A DNA stretch of 64,000 nucleotides from Pyxidicoccus xibeiensis (GTDB taxonomy: Bacteria; Myxococcota; Myxococcia; Myxococcales; Myxococcaceae). The position numbers were made by a program, and so were the translations under genes. Under the pieces are notes generated by a model. It was given only the letters and a program-made list of their open reading frames with translations. It ran no database searches and was not told where the DNA came from. This document shows positions 1-7,946 of the stretch, piece by piece; position 1 is the stretch's first letter; each line of letters starts with the position of its first letter. The stretch spans positions 124,001 to 188,000 of the forward strand of contig NZ_JAJVKV010000016.1 of assembly GCF_024198175.1 (NCBI RefSeq), given 5' to 3'.

Positions 1-74
1 GCTTCAGGTGGCACGCTCTTGGGTCGCAGGGCGGTCGTCATGGTGCCGGACCATACCTGGGGGATGAAGAGGCG

Positions 75-671
75 CTACCTGCAATCTGCCGAGAATGGCA
101 CGGCTGGCTGCCGTGGAGTCCGCGGGTCGGACGGATAGGTCACTCGCCCCCGGCTGATGCGTGCGAAGGCGGTCAGCCGGTGCGGCGTGGCCCGTGCGAC
201 GCTTTCGATATGCAGCACCTGGGCGCCACGCGCCACCAGCGCATCGGCGACCAGGGAGCGGTGACACCGCCAGCGGAGCGCCTCCGCGCACATCAGGGCC
301 GGTGGACCGTGTGACAGCTGGTCGTGCAGCTCGGAGAGGCCTTCCTCGAACTCCGAGGTCTGCATGTAGTCCGCGTACGCGCGGAAGCTTGCGTTGCGCC
401 AGGCGGCGTTCGCGCTGCTCGTCGGGGCGCCTCGCTTGCGAAGGCCGCCGAGGTTCGCGAGGTGCAGGTAGCGGATGCCGACCGTGGGGAGCGTCTTCTC
501 CAGTGCATCGCTGTTGAACTGCGGGTTCGTGCGCGAGCGCGGCATCTTCCGGATGTCGACCACGGTCGCCACGCCATGCGCCCACAGGAGCGAGACGAGC
601 TCCTCGATGGGGCGCGTGGAGTGCCCCACCGCGAACACCGTTGCCGAGCTCCAGCGGTGGAGACGTGTCAT
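75..671 (-). CDS. DUF488 family protein
   Basis: 198-residue cytosolic protein of the DUF488 family, whose function is unknown. The hallmarks are visible: a GHSTR motif at residues 16-20, an R-x-x-PRSR stretch, an LGGLRKR segment and a late Cys/His cluster (MCAEA, then CHRSLVA). I chose the ATG at 671 because the 25 codons upstream of it do not resemble the family. It is divergent from the lipoprotein gene at 909, with 237 bp between them. The family call is firm and the biochemical role is open. Confidence 0.85.
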   Translation of the reverse strand: MTRLHRWSSATVFAVGHSTRPIEELVSLLWAHGVATVVDIRKMPRSRTNPQFNSDALEKTLPTVGIRYLHLANLGGLRKRGAPTSSANAAWRNASFRAYADYMQTSEFEEGLSELHDQLSHGPPALMCAEALRWRCHRSLVADALVARGAQVLHIESVARATPHRLTAFARISRGRVTYPSDPRTPRQPAVPFSADCR

Positions 672-843
672 GGGGCCGGCCTCCAATGAACCAGACCACC
701 CATCATGGCAGCGGACAGTGTGCGCTCCTTGGCCGAGGTGGAACATCCTGCAAGCGCTTCATGAGCGTGTGCATTGGCAGGGCTCTCGTCATCCTGCCTT
801 GCGCACATGGCCGGTTGCCCCTGTGCCAGGGAGTTGTCTCAAC

Positions 844-855
844 GGCCAATTGGCC
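844..855. promoter_or_regulatory. 12-bp perfect palindrome, operator candidate
   Basis: GGCCAATTGGCC is a perfect 12-bp palindrome in the 672-908 divergent intergenic region, ending 53 bp before the lipoprotein start at 909. It could be an operator. No regulator gene is adjacent, so this is only a candidate. I see nothing else convincing in this intergenic stretch. Confidence 0.3.
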
Positions 856-908
856 AGGGGCTGGGGCTTGCTTGTCTTTCCTCACGGCGGTTCGCTAGAA
901 AGCGCGCC

Positions 909-2570
909 ATGCCTCGCCATCCGCTGCGCTCCTTCCTGCTGCTCGCCTGCCTGCCTGCCTTTGTCCTGGCATGTTCGGACGACCCCGACGAGCCTCCCGC
1001 CACACCACGCGCGGCCCTCATCATCGACCGGGCGTCGCTCGACTTCGGTGAGGTGGAGGTGGGCCAGCGCTCTGAAGAGCACCTGTTCACCGTGCGCAAT
1101 GCCTCACCCGCCGCAGTGGAGTCGGTGTCCGTCGTCACCACGGGCACCGGGTTCTCCATCTCCGCCAGCACCTGCGAGCGCTTCCTCGATGCGGGCATGG
1201 AGTGCCAGGTCCGGGTGCGCTTCACGCCGACGCTGGCGGGCAGCAATGAGGCCCGGCTCCAGGCGGAGGGGGCTCCCGACGGGGACCACGCCGTCCTCAC
1301 GGGCCGTGGCTTCACCCAGCTGGAGATTCGAGCGCTGCCCGCGGGGGCCACGCGCATCGTGGCCAGTGAGGGCATGGGGGCCTGCACCGGGCCCTGCACC
1401 CTCACCATCCGGAAGGCCGAGGTGACGCTCCGGGCCGAGCCCGCCGGGTTTACCCGCTGGGGCGGCGCCTGCGGCACGACGACGTCGGCGACCTGCTCCA
1501 TTCGCATGGACGGACCCAAGGTCGCCTCCCTGGAGGAACTCACCCCCGTCCTTCAACAGGAGCTGCGGCTGACGCGCCAGCCTCGGACCGTGAAGGTCGC
1601 CTCCAACGGAGACGTCGTCGTCCATTACGGCTCCACCGTGACGCGGTTCGACAGCTCGGGCCAGGTCCGGTGGTCGCTCCCGGCGTCGGTCGGCCCCTCG
1701 GCGATGGACCTCGACGCCCAGGGCAACGTCTACGCGCTGAGTTACGACGGACGGGTCTCCAAGTACGACCCGGACGGCAGCCCCCTGTGGACCCGCCCCC
1801 CGGGTGCCGAGACGTACTATGGCCAGCGGCTCTCGGTGACTCCGGACGGCCGTGCCTGCTTCCTCGTGGCCCTGGGACCTTTCGAGACCGGGAGTCGGTT
1901 CCGGCTCGTCGCGCTGTCTTCCCAGGGGGACGAGCGCTGGAGCCGTGAGTTCAACGAGGGCCCCTACAACTACCCCTCCGAGATGGGCGTGGACGCGGAC
2001 GGCGCCGTCTACCTCTCCGCAAACGTGCTGAAGCCGAGCTCCTCCATGGCCGGAAGCTTCGAGCACGTGAAGAGCTGGTTCCGAAGGCTGAATGCCGACG
2101 GCAACGTCGTCTGGGAAAAGCCCTCCGCTCCGGCCGTCTTCAGCGTCCGTGCCGACGGCGTGACGTTCATCTACAGTTGGGGTTCCAGAGGAACCGGCTT
2201 CACCGCGTTCAACCCGGATGGGACCGAGCGGCCCCTCATCGCGCTTCCCCCAGGAGCGGAGCCCCCCCTCACGCAGGAGTTGACGCCCTCGGGCGTGATG
2301 CTCATCGGCGGGTACCGGTTCCCCGCGGCGGGCACTTCCGACACGACCACGGGCTGGTTCGCGGCAGTGGACCTCACGGCAGGGAAGCGAGGCCCTGTCA
2401 CCCTCATCAACGGGAGTGAGCCGTCCAAGGCCAGGGTCCGCACGCTGGCGCTCATGCAGGATGGACGTGTGGTAGTGGGAGGCGGCTTCAGCGAGAACCC
2501 CGATGAGTCAGAGGGCTTCCTCCGGTTCTATGACCCTCGCGTGCTCACCGTGGACGTGAGCACGCTGTAG
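909..2570 (+). CDS. Lipoprotein with choice-of-anchor-D domain and beta-propeller
   Basis: 553-residue predicted outer-surface or periplasmic lipoprotein. The signal peptide ends at a lipobox (FVLAC, Cys22), which fixes the ATG at 909. Residues ~35-125 form an Ig-like choice-of-anchor-D/ASPM-SPD2-Hydin-type domain (LDFGEVEVGQ, RVRFTPTLAGS). The rest consists of PQQ-like propeller repeats of the type D-x-x-GNVY and NADGNVVWEK. Such myxobacterial lipoproteins are usually of unknown function; a scaffold or binding role is inferred. The stop is one base from the convergent stop of the phosphoribosyltransferase gene. Confidence 0.8.
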   Translation: MPRHPLRSFLLLACLPAFVLACSDDPDEPPATPRAALIIDRASLDFGEVEVGQRSEEHLFTVRNASPAAVESVSVVTTGTGFSISASTCERFLDAGMECQVRVRFTPTLAGSNEARLQAEGAPDGDHAVLTGRGFTQLEIRALPAGATRIVASEGMGACTGPCTLTIRKAEVTLRAEPAGFTRWGGACGTTTSATCSIRMDGPKVASLEELTPVLQQELRLTRQPRTVKVASNGDVVVHYGSTVTRFDSSGQVRWSLPASVGPSAMDLDAQGNVYALSYDGRVSKYDPDGSPLWTRPPGAETYYGQRLSVTPDGRACFLVALGPFETGSRFRLVALSSQGDERWSREFNEGPYNYPSEMGVDADGAVYLSANVLKPSSSMAGSFEHVKSWFRRLNADGNVVWEKPSAPAVFSVRADGVTFIYSWGSRGTGFTAFNPDGTERPLIALPPGAEPPLTQELTPSGVMLIGGYRFPAAGTSDTTTGWFAAVDLTAGKRGPVTLINGSEPSKARVRTLALMQDGRVVVGGGFSENPDESEGFLRFYDPRVLTVDVSTL

Positions 2571-2571
2571 C

Positions 2572-3912
2572 TCACGGCGCCGCGGACCAGGCCTCCACCT
2601 GCGCCTCGCGCTCCCTGGCCAGCGCCGTGCCCAGCCTCACCGGGTACGGCGGTCTCGCCGGTGCCAGGGCCCGCACCCCGGGCGGGAGGCGTGACACCTC
2701 CCGCTTCGCGTGCTCCCGGACGTCCCTCAGCGGCGGTGACGCGCCCGGCAGCCGCTTCCCCGCGCGCATGACGGGCCGGAGCAGCGGCCGTCCCGCCTCC
2801 ACGTCTCCCCGCCGCGTGAGCACGTCCCCGCGCGCCTCGCCGTCCTCGTAGCACCGGTACACCTGCTTTGCGCCGGGGAGGAGCACCTTCCCCTCCGACA
2901 GCTTCACGCGCTCGCGCCCCGCGTACTCCACCAGCTTGTACGCCATGTCCAGCGAGGGCGCGTCCGCGGACACCCCCATCGCCGTCCCCACGCCGAAGCC
3001 GTCGAAGGGCGCCCCGTGCGCCACCAGCCGCGCCACCGCGTCCTCGTCCAGCCCGCCGCTCGCGTACAGCCGCACGTGCTCCAGCCCCGCCTCGTCCAGC
3101 AGCTGCCGCGCCGCCTTCGACAGGCCGAGCAAATCTCCCGAGTCCAGCCGCAGCGCGCGCACCCGGAAGTCCTCTCCCAGCTCGCGCGCCAGCCGGATGG
3201 CGTGCTGTACCCCGTGCAGCGTGTCGTACGTGTCCACCAGCAGCGTCGCGTCCGGGAAGACGCGCACGAAGGCGCGGAAGGCCGCCAGCTCGTCGTCGTG
3301 CGCCTGCACGTAGCTGTGCGCCATGGTGCCCGCCAGCGGAATGCCATACCGCTGCCCCGCGAGCACGTTGGACGTGGAGTCCACGCCCGCGACGTACGCG
3401 GCCCGCGCCACCTTCAGGCCCGCGTCCACACCGTGGATGCGCCGCAGGCCGAACTCCATCACCGTGCGCCCCGCCGCGGCCTCCACCACGCGCGCCGCCT
3501 TCGACGCCGCCAGCGTCTGGAGGTGGACCTGGTTGAGGAGGTACGTCTCCACCAGCTGCGCCTCCGGCAGCGGCGCGCGCACCTCCAGCAGCGGCTCCTC
3601 GGCGAACACGGGCGTGCCCTCCGGCATGGCGTCCACGTCGCCGCTGAAGCGGAAGCGCTCCAGCCAGCCGAGCAGCCGGTCCGAGAAGCGCCCCTGGGAG
3701 GCCAGCCAGTCCAGCGCCTCCACGTCGAAGCGCAGGTGCTCCAGCACGTCCAGCGTGTCCTCCAGGCCCGCTGACAGCAGATAGTTGCGCCGTGCCGGCA
3801 GCCGCCGCGTGAAGAGGCTGAACACCGCCTCGTCCCACAGCCCCTCGTCCAGGTACGCCTCCACCATCGTCAGCTGGTAGAGGTCCGTCAGCAGCCCGGT
3901 GCCGGCCTCCAT
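2572..3912 (-). CDS. pncB: Nicotinate phosphoribosyltransferase
   Basis: 446 residues. It makes nicotinate mononucleotide from nicotinate and PRPP (Preiss-Handler NAD salvage), in the cytosol. Family features are clear: N-terminal TDLYQLTM, a VMEFGLRRIHG segment at 151-161, GTMAHS at 195-200, RLDSGDL and LYASGGLDE. A strong AGGGAGG-type ribosome site lies upstream of the ATG at 3912. It follows the thioredoxin gene by 19 bp on the same strand, so the two are probably co-transcribed. Confidence 0.93.
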   Translation of the reverse strand: MEAGTGLLTDLYQLTMVEAYLDEGLWDEAVFSLFTRRLPARRNYLLSAGLEDTLDVLEHLRFDVEALDWLASQGRFSDRLLGWLERFRFSGDVDAMPEGTPVFAEEPLLEVRAPLPEAQLVETYLLNQVHLQTLAASKAARVVEAAAGRTVMEFGLRRIHGVDAGLKVARAAYVAGVDSTSNVLAGQRYGIPLAGTMAHSYVQAHDDELAAFRAFVRVFPDATLLVDTYDTLHGVQHAIRLARELGEDFRVRALRLDSGDLLGLSKAARQLLDEAGLEHVRLYASGGLDEDAVARLVAHGAPFDGFGVGTAMGVSADAPSLDMAYKLVEYAGRERVKLSEGKVLLPGAKQVYRCYEDGEARGDVLTRRGDVEAGRPLLRPVMRAGKRLPGASPPLRDVREHAKREVSRLPPGVRALAPARPPYPVRLGTALAREREAQVEAWSAAP

Positions 3913-3931
3913 GGCGTGCCTCCCTTGCCGC

Positions 3932-4381
3932 TCACACCGTGGCCCCCGCGCCTCCCTGCGCCAACGACATCATCACCCAGCGCTCCAGCTCCGCCCTGGG
4001 CAGTGCGCCGCTGCGCCGCGCCACCTCGCGCCCGCCCGCGAACACCACGAACGTAGGAATGCCCTGCACGTGCAGCGCGCTGGCGGCCCGCGGGTGCGCG
4101 TCCGTGTTCAGCTTGAGCACCAGCAGCCGCCCCGCCTGGGCCCGGCCCACCGCGTCCACGATGGGCGCCGCCGCCCGGCAGGGCCCACACCAGGGCGCCC
4201 ACAAGTCGAGCAGCACCGGCAGGGGCGAGCCGAGGATGGCCCGGTCCAGGCCCTCGCCGTCCACCTCCTGCGGCGCACCGGAGATGTCCAGCGCGCCATG
4301 GCACCGGCCACACTCGGGCGCGCCCGATGGACGAGGCTCACGCACGCGGTTGAACGCTCCACACTTCCCACAGCGGAACAT
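3932..4381 (-). CDS. trxC: Thioredoxin 2-like, with N-terminal zinc ribbon
   Basis: 149-residue disulfide reductase. The N-terminus has two CxxC pairs (Cys4/Cys7 and Cys24/Cys27), as in the zinc-binding module of TrxC. The thioredoxin fold carries the active site WCGPC (Cys65, Cys68) and the cis-proline motif GIPTF. Length is near the usual ~140 residues. It is the first gene of a likely two-gene unit with pncB and is divergent from the D-lactate dehydrogenase gene across 264 bp. A redox link to NAD salvage is suggested only by co-location. Confidence 0.92.
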   Translation of the reverse strand: MFRCGKCGAFNRVREPRPSGAPECGRCHGALDISGAPQEVDGEGLDRAILGSPLPVLLDLWAPWCGPCRAAAPIVDAVGRAQAGRLLVLKLNTDAHPRAASALHVQGIPTFVVFAGGREVARRSGALPRAELERWVMMSLAQGGAGATV

Positions 4382-4500
4382 GGGCAACCTCCCTTCGCGA
4401 ACCCTTCCAGCAAACCTAGGGCCTGGCGTGTCCGCGCGCGGCTTTCGAGGGCTCCCTCGCACGCCGGCCCCCTGGAGGGCACCGGGCGCTCGCCCGCCGC

Positions 4501-4541
4501 GCAGCTTTTGCGACCCGACCCGGGGGTGTGCAGCTTTTGCG
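4501..4541. promoter_or_regulatory. Twin 12-bp direct repeat in trxC/ldhA intergenic region
   Basis: GCAGCTTTTGCG occurs exactly at 4501-4512 and again at 4530-4541. Each copy is preceded by a base that gives a small CGCA/TGCG dyad, clear in copy 1. The spacing is 29 bp, in the region between the two divergent genes. This looks like a paired regulator-binding site for one or both genes. No binding protein can be named. Confidence 0.35.
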
Positions 4542-4645
4542 CGGCTCAGGGCATTGGCTCCGGTGTGGGACGGGTGGAGCGGGCGTTGCAATGACTCCGG
4601 GCATGACCGGTGGAGTGGACTGCCACGCCGGGTTGGGGAGCAGGC

Positions 4646-5674
4646 ATGCGGCTCGCCGTTTTCGACACGCACCGGTATGACCGCGACGCCCTGGAGAAGG
4701 CCAATGCGCGCTTCGGTCACACGCTCACCTTCTTCGAGCCGCGCCTGACGTTGCAGACGGCGCCGCTGGCGGAGGGCTTTCCGGCGGTGTGCTCCTTCGT
4801 CAACGACAAGGTGGATGCCGCCACGCTGGAGGTGCTGGCCAAAGGCGGCGTGCGGCTCGTGGCCACGCGCTCGGCGGGCTACAACCACGTGGACCTGGAG
4901 GCCGCGCAGCGGCTGGACATCCGCGTGGCCCGCGTGCCCGAGTACTCGCCGCACGCAGTGGCCGAGCACGCGGTGACGCTGGTGCTCTCCCTCAACCGCC
5001 ACATCGCCCGCGCCTTCTCGCGCGTGCGCGACTGGAACTTCTCGCTGGACGGGCTGGTGGGCTTCGACCTGGCCGGGAAGACGGTGGGCGTGGTGGGCAC
5101 GGGCCGCATCGGCCGCGTGGCCGCCCGCATCTTCCGGGGCTTCGGCTGCCAGGTGCTCTGCTACGACGTGGCGCCGGACGCCGCCTTCGAGCGCGAGCTG
5201 GGCGTGCGCTACGTCCCGCTGGAGGAGCTCTTCTCCTCCTCGGACGTCATCTCCCTCCACGTTCCGCTCACGCCGGGCACGCGCCACATGGTGGACGCGG
5301 CGGCGCTGGCGCGGATGAAGAAGGGCGTGGTGCTCGTCAACACCGGCCGCGGCGCGCTCATCGACAGCCGGGCGCTGCTGGGCGCGCTGAAGTCCGGGCA
5401 CCTGGGCGGCGCCGGGCTGGATGTCTACGAAGAGGAGGAGGGTATCTTCTTCCAGGACCTCTCCGGGCAGGTGCTCCAGGACGACGTGCTGGCGCGGCTG
5501 CTCACCTTCCCCAACGTCCTCGTGACCTCGCACCAGGCCTTTCTCACCCACGAGGCGCTCGGCAACATCGCCGAGACAACGTTGGCCAATGTCCGGAGCT
5601 TCGAGCATGGTGAGCCCATGCAGAATGAGGTGCGCGCCGAGCAGGTCCTGCGCGCGCCGACGGCCTCTCGGTAG
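4646..5674 (+). CDS. ldhA: D-lactate dehydrogenase (2-hydroxyacid dehydrogenase)
   Basis: 342 residues. It reduces pyruvate to D-lactate with NADH. The Rossmann motif GTGRIG is at 151-156. The catalytic trio is in place: Arg235 (NTGRG), Glu264 (in YEEEE) and His296 (SHQAF). The VYEEEEG...FFQDLS segment is typical of the LdhA/fermentative D-LDH branch rather than phosphoglycerate dehydrogenases. The ATG at 4646 has GGGGAGCAGG before it; an upstream in-frame ATG at 4610 adds a non-family extension. Confidence 0.88.
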   Translation: MRLAVFDTHRYDRDALEKANARFGHTLTFFEPRLTLQTAPLAEGFPAVCSFVNDKVDAATLEVLAKGGVRLVATRSAGYNHVDLEAAQRLDIRVARVPEYSPHAVAEHAVTLVLSLNRHIARAFSRVRDWNFSLDGLVGFDLAGKTVGVVGTGRIGRVAARIFRGFGCQVLCYDVAPDAAFERELGVRYVPLEELFSSSDVISLHVPLTPGTRHMVDAAALARMKKGVVLVNTGRGALIDSRALLGALKSGHLGGAGLDVYEEEEGIFFQDLSGQVLQDDVLARLLTFPNVLVTSHQAFLTHEALGNIAETTLANVRSFEHGEPMQNEVRAEQVLRAPTASR

Positions 5675-5732
5675 TGCCGACACGCGAAGTACTGAAACCG
5701 CTGGTTCGAGCCCACGCTGAAAAGGGAACTTT

Positions 5733-7028
5733 ATGTCCATCGTCTGCGCCACCGACTTCTCCGACACCGCCCGGCGCGCCTCCGACATCGCCGCGCAGCT
5801 CGCCCACAAGAAGGGGGAGCCGCTGTGGCTGGTCCACGTGCTGAACGCCAACTCCATGCGGGCCTTCGGGCAGGCCCTGCTGAGCGCCGCCGAGCAGGCG
5901 CTCAGTGACGAGGCGAAGCGCCTGGCGAAGTGGGGCGGGCAGGTGCGGCACTCGCTGCTCATGGGGGACCCGGCGGGGGCGGTGGACACCTTCGCTCGCG
6001 AGGAGGAGGCCACGCTGGTGATGACGGCCGCGCCGCCGCCCGAGGCGCGCTTCCTGGGCGTGGGCGGCACGGTGGACCGGCTGGTGCAGGCGCTGGAGGT
6101 GCCGCTGCTGGTGGTGCGCGAGCCGGCGGCGATGGAGGCGTGGGTGCGGGGGGAGCGGCCCCTCAAGGTCATGGTGGGCGTGGACCGCTCGCTGCCCTTC
6201 GAGACGGCGCGCGAGTGGGTGCATGGGCTGCTCAAGTACGGCCCGGTGGAGCTGGTGGGCGGGCGCGTGTACTGGCCCGACGAGGAGTACCAGCGCCTGG
6301 GGCTGGAGCGCCCGGTAGGGTTCGGCGAGGTGACGCCGGAGCTGCAGCACAGCCTGGAGAAGGAGACGGCGACGCTGATGGCGCCCCTGGCCGAGGGCGG
6401 CAAGCCGCCGCGCATCCGCCTGGAGGCGGGCGTGGGCCGCATCGCCGACCACCTGGTGGAGCTGGCCGAGCAGGAGCGAGCGGACCTGCTGGTGGTGGGC
6501 ACGCACCAGCGGCGCGCCCTGGGCAAGCTGTGGAGCGTGTCGCACCACGTGCTGCGGCTGGCGCGCATCTCCGTGGTGTGCGTGCCCGCGCGGGCGGTGG
6601 GGGGCGCGGAGCTCCCGGTGCCGTCCTTCCGCGAGGTGCTGGTGGCCACCGACTTCTCCCCCACGGGCAACCGCGCGGTGTCGCACGCCTTCGGGATGAC
6701 GCCCGAGGGCGGCACGGTGCACCTGGTCCACGTCACGGAGGGCGCGCGGACTCCGGAGCAGGACGCCGAGCTGCGGCGTCAGCTGATGGCGCTGGTGCCG
6801 AAGTCGGCGGAGGCCGCCGGCCGGCAGGTGCGCGTGGAGGTGCTGCACGGGAGCAAGGACGTGGTGACGACGCTGGTGCAGGCCTCCGAGCGGCTCGCGG
6901 TGGATGCCATCGTCATGGGCACGCACGGGCGCTCGGGGCTGAAGCTCGCGGTGCTCGGCTCGGTGACGCAGGCGCTGCTGCTGCGCACGGACCGGCCCGT
7001 GCTGGTGGTGCGTCCGCCCCAGGCCTGA
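5733..7028 (+). CDS. Universal stress protein with three tandem Usp domains
   Basis: 431 residues made of three UspA-like units: ~1-130, ~144-285 and ~300-427. Most family members have one or two. Only the third keeps the ATP-binding signature G-x2-G-x9-G-S (starting GTHG at 396-399). The second has GTHQ and the first is degraded, so they probably do not bind ATP the same way. It starts 59 bp after ldhA on the same strand and may share its transcript. A role in stress tolerance is inferred from the family. Confidence 0.85.
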   Translation: MSIVCATDFSDTARRASDIAAQLAHKKGEPLWLVHVLNANSMRAFGQALLSAAEQALSDEAKRLAKWGGQVRHSLLMGDPAGAVDTFAREEEATLVMTAAPPPEARFLGVGGTVDRLVQALEVPLLVVREPAAMEAWVRGERPLKVMVGVDRSLPFETAREWVHGLLKYGPVELVGGRVYWPDEEYQRLGLERPVGFGEVTPELQHSLEKETATLMAPLAEGGKPPRIRLEAGVGRIADHLVELAEQERADLLVVGTHQRRALGKLWSVSHHVLRLARISVVCVPARAVGGAELPVPSFREVLVATDFSPTGNRAVSHAFGMTPEGGTVHLVHVTEGARTPEQDAELRRQLMALVPKSAEAAGRQVRVEVLHGSKDVVTTLVQASERLAVDAIVMGTHGRSGLKLAVLGSVTQALLLRTDRPVLVVRPPQA

Positions 7029-7194
7029 GGAGGGCGCTCGGCCCGCACAGGCTCGGCCCGGAAGGGCCTGGCCTGGAGCGGCTCGGGGAGAATGCCACCG
7101 TGAGTGACACCCTCGTTGAATGGCTGGAGTCGGCGCAGTCATCAAAGACGCGCGCGAGAACCCATCCCCGCAACAGGAGCTTGGATGTCATCCA

Positions 7195-7863
7195 CTACTG
7201 GGACGCGTCCACGTCCACGTACGCGCGCTTCGCCAGCACCGACACGAGCCTGCCTTCGGGCAGGACGTACGCGGAGAGCCGCCCGCCGTACACACAGCCC
7301 GAGTCCAGCCCCAGCGCATGCGGGTGCCGCTGAATGCCTCGCATGGCGTCATGGCCGAAGATGACCAGCTCCGGCCCCTTCCAGTGGCTGGCCCAGGGCT
7401 CGCCGCCGTCCACCCGCTTCGACGGCTTGCCGTCCGGGGCGATGCTGCGGAGGTTGAGCACCTCGTCCTCGCGCTGCTCCTCCAGCGGCACGCCCGGCAC
7501 CAGCCCGCCGTGCACCGCCACCACGTTCAGGTCCGGGAAGCGCCGGTAGATGGGCTGCGCCTGCAGCCACGCCCAGTCCTCCGGAGACAGCGTGTCCAGC
7601 ACGTGCTGGTGCTCGGGCTTCAGCTTCTTGCCCTTGGGCCCGCGGCCCGCGTACCAGCGCAGCACGTGCGCGTCATGGTTGCCCCGCACCGCGAGGAAGC
7701 CGCGCTCTCGCGCCCGGCGCACCACGCCGGCGGAGTCAGGCCCCTTCGCCACCAGGTCGCCCACCAGCACCACGCGGTCGGCCGGCTGCCAGCCGCACTC
7801 GGCCAGCAGCGCATCCAGCTCGTCCGCGCATCCGTGCACGTCCCCGATGAAGAGCGTTCGCAT
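7195..7863 (-). CDS. PPP-family metallophosphatase (ApaH/PrpA-like)
   Basis: 222-residue cytosolic phosphoesterase. The two-metal-ion motifs appear in order: GDVHG at 7-11, GDLVAKGP at 35-42, GNHD at 61-64 and a later VAVHGG and FGHDA. Members hydrolyse either diadenosine tetraphosphate or phosphoserine/threonine/tyrosine; the sequence alone does not decide between them. It lies just before the Ser/Thr kinase gene's end, but the two are separated by 83 bp. The 166-bp gap at 7029-7194 holds no supported gene. Confidence 0.85.
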   Translation of the reverse strand: MRTLFIGDVHGCADELDALLAECGWQPADRVVLVGDLVAKGPDSAGVVRRARERGFLAVRGNHDAHVLRWYAGRGPKGKKLKPEHQHVLDTLSPEDWAWLQAQPIYRRFPDLNVVAVHGGLVPGVPLEEQREDEVLNLRSIAPDGKPSKRVDGGEPWASHWKGPELVIFGHDAMRGIQRHPHALGLDSGCVYGGRLSAYVLPEGRLVSVLAKRAYVDVDASQ

Positions 7864-7946
7864 CCCGCTCCTCCTTTAATGCGCTTTGCCCGGCGGCGTT
7901 AGCCCCGAGGCGCTTCTTTCGTCGGCCGTCGTGCTTCCAACGGAAG

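Noticed and set aside
61-110. A TGGCACG-like sequence near the DUF488 3' end as a sigma54 promoter
   Set aside because: The GG-to-GC spacing is off by one and no gene starts downstream on that strand.
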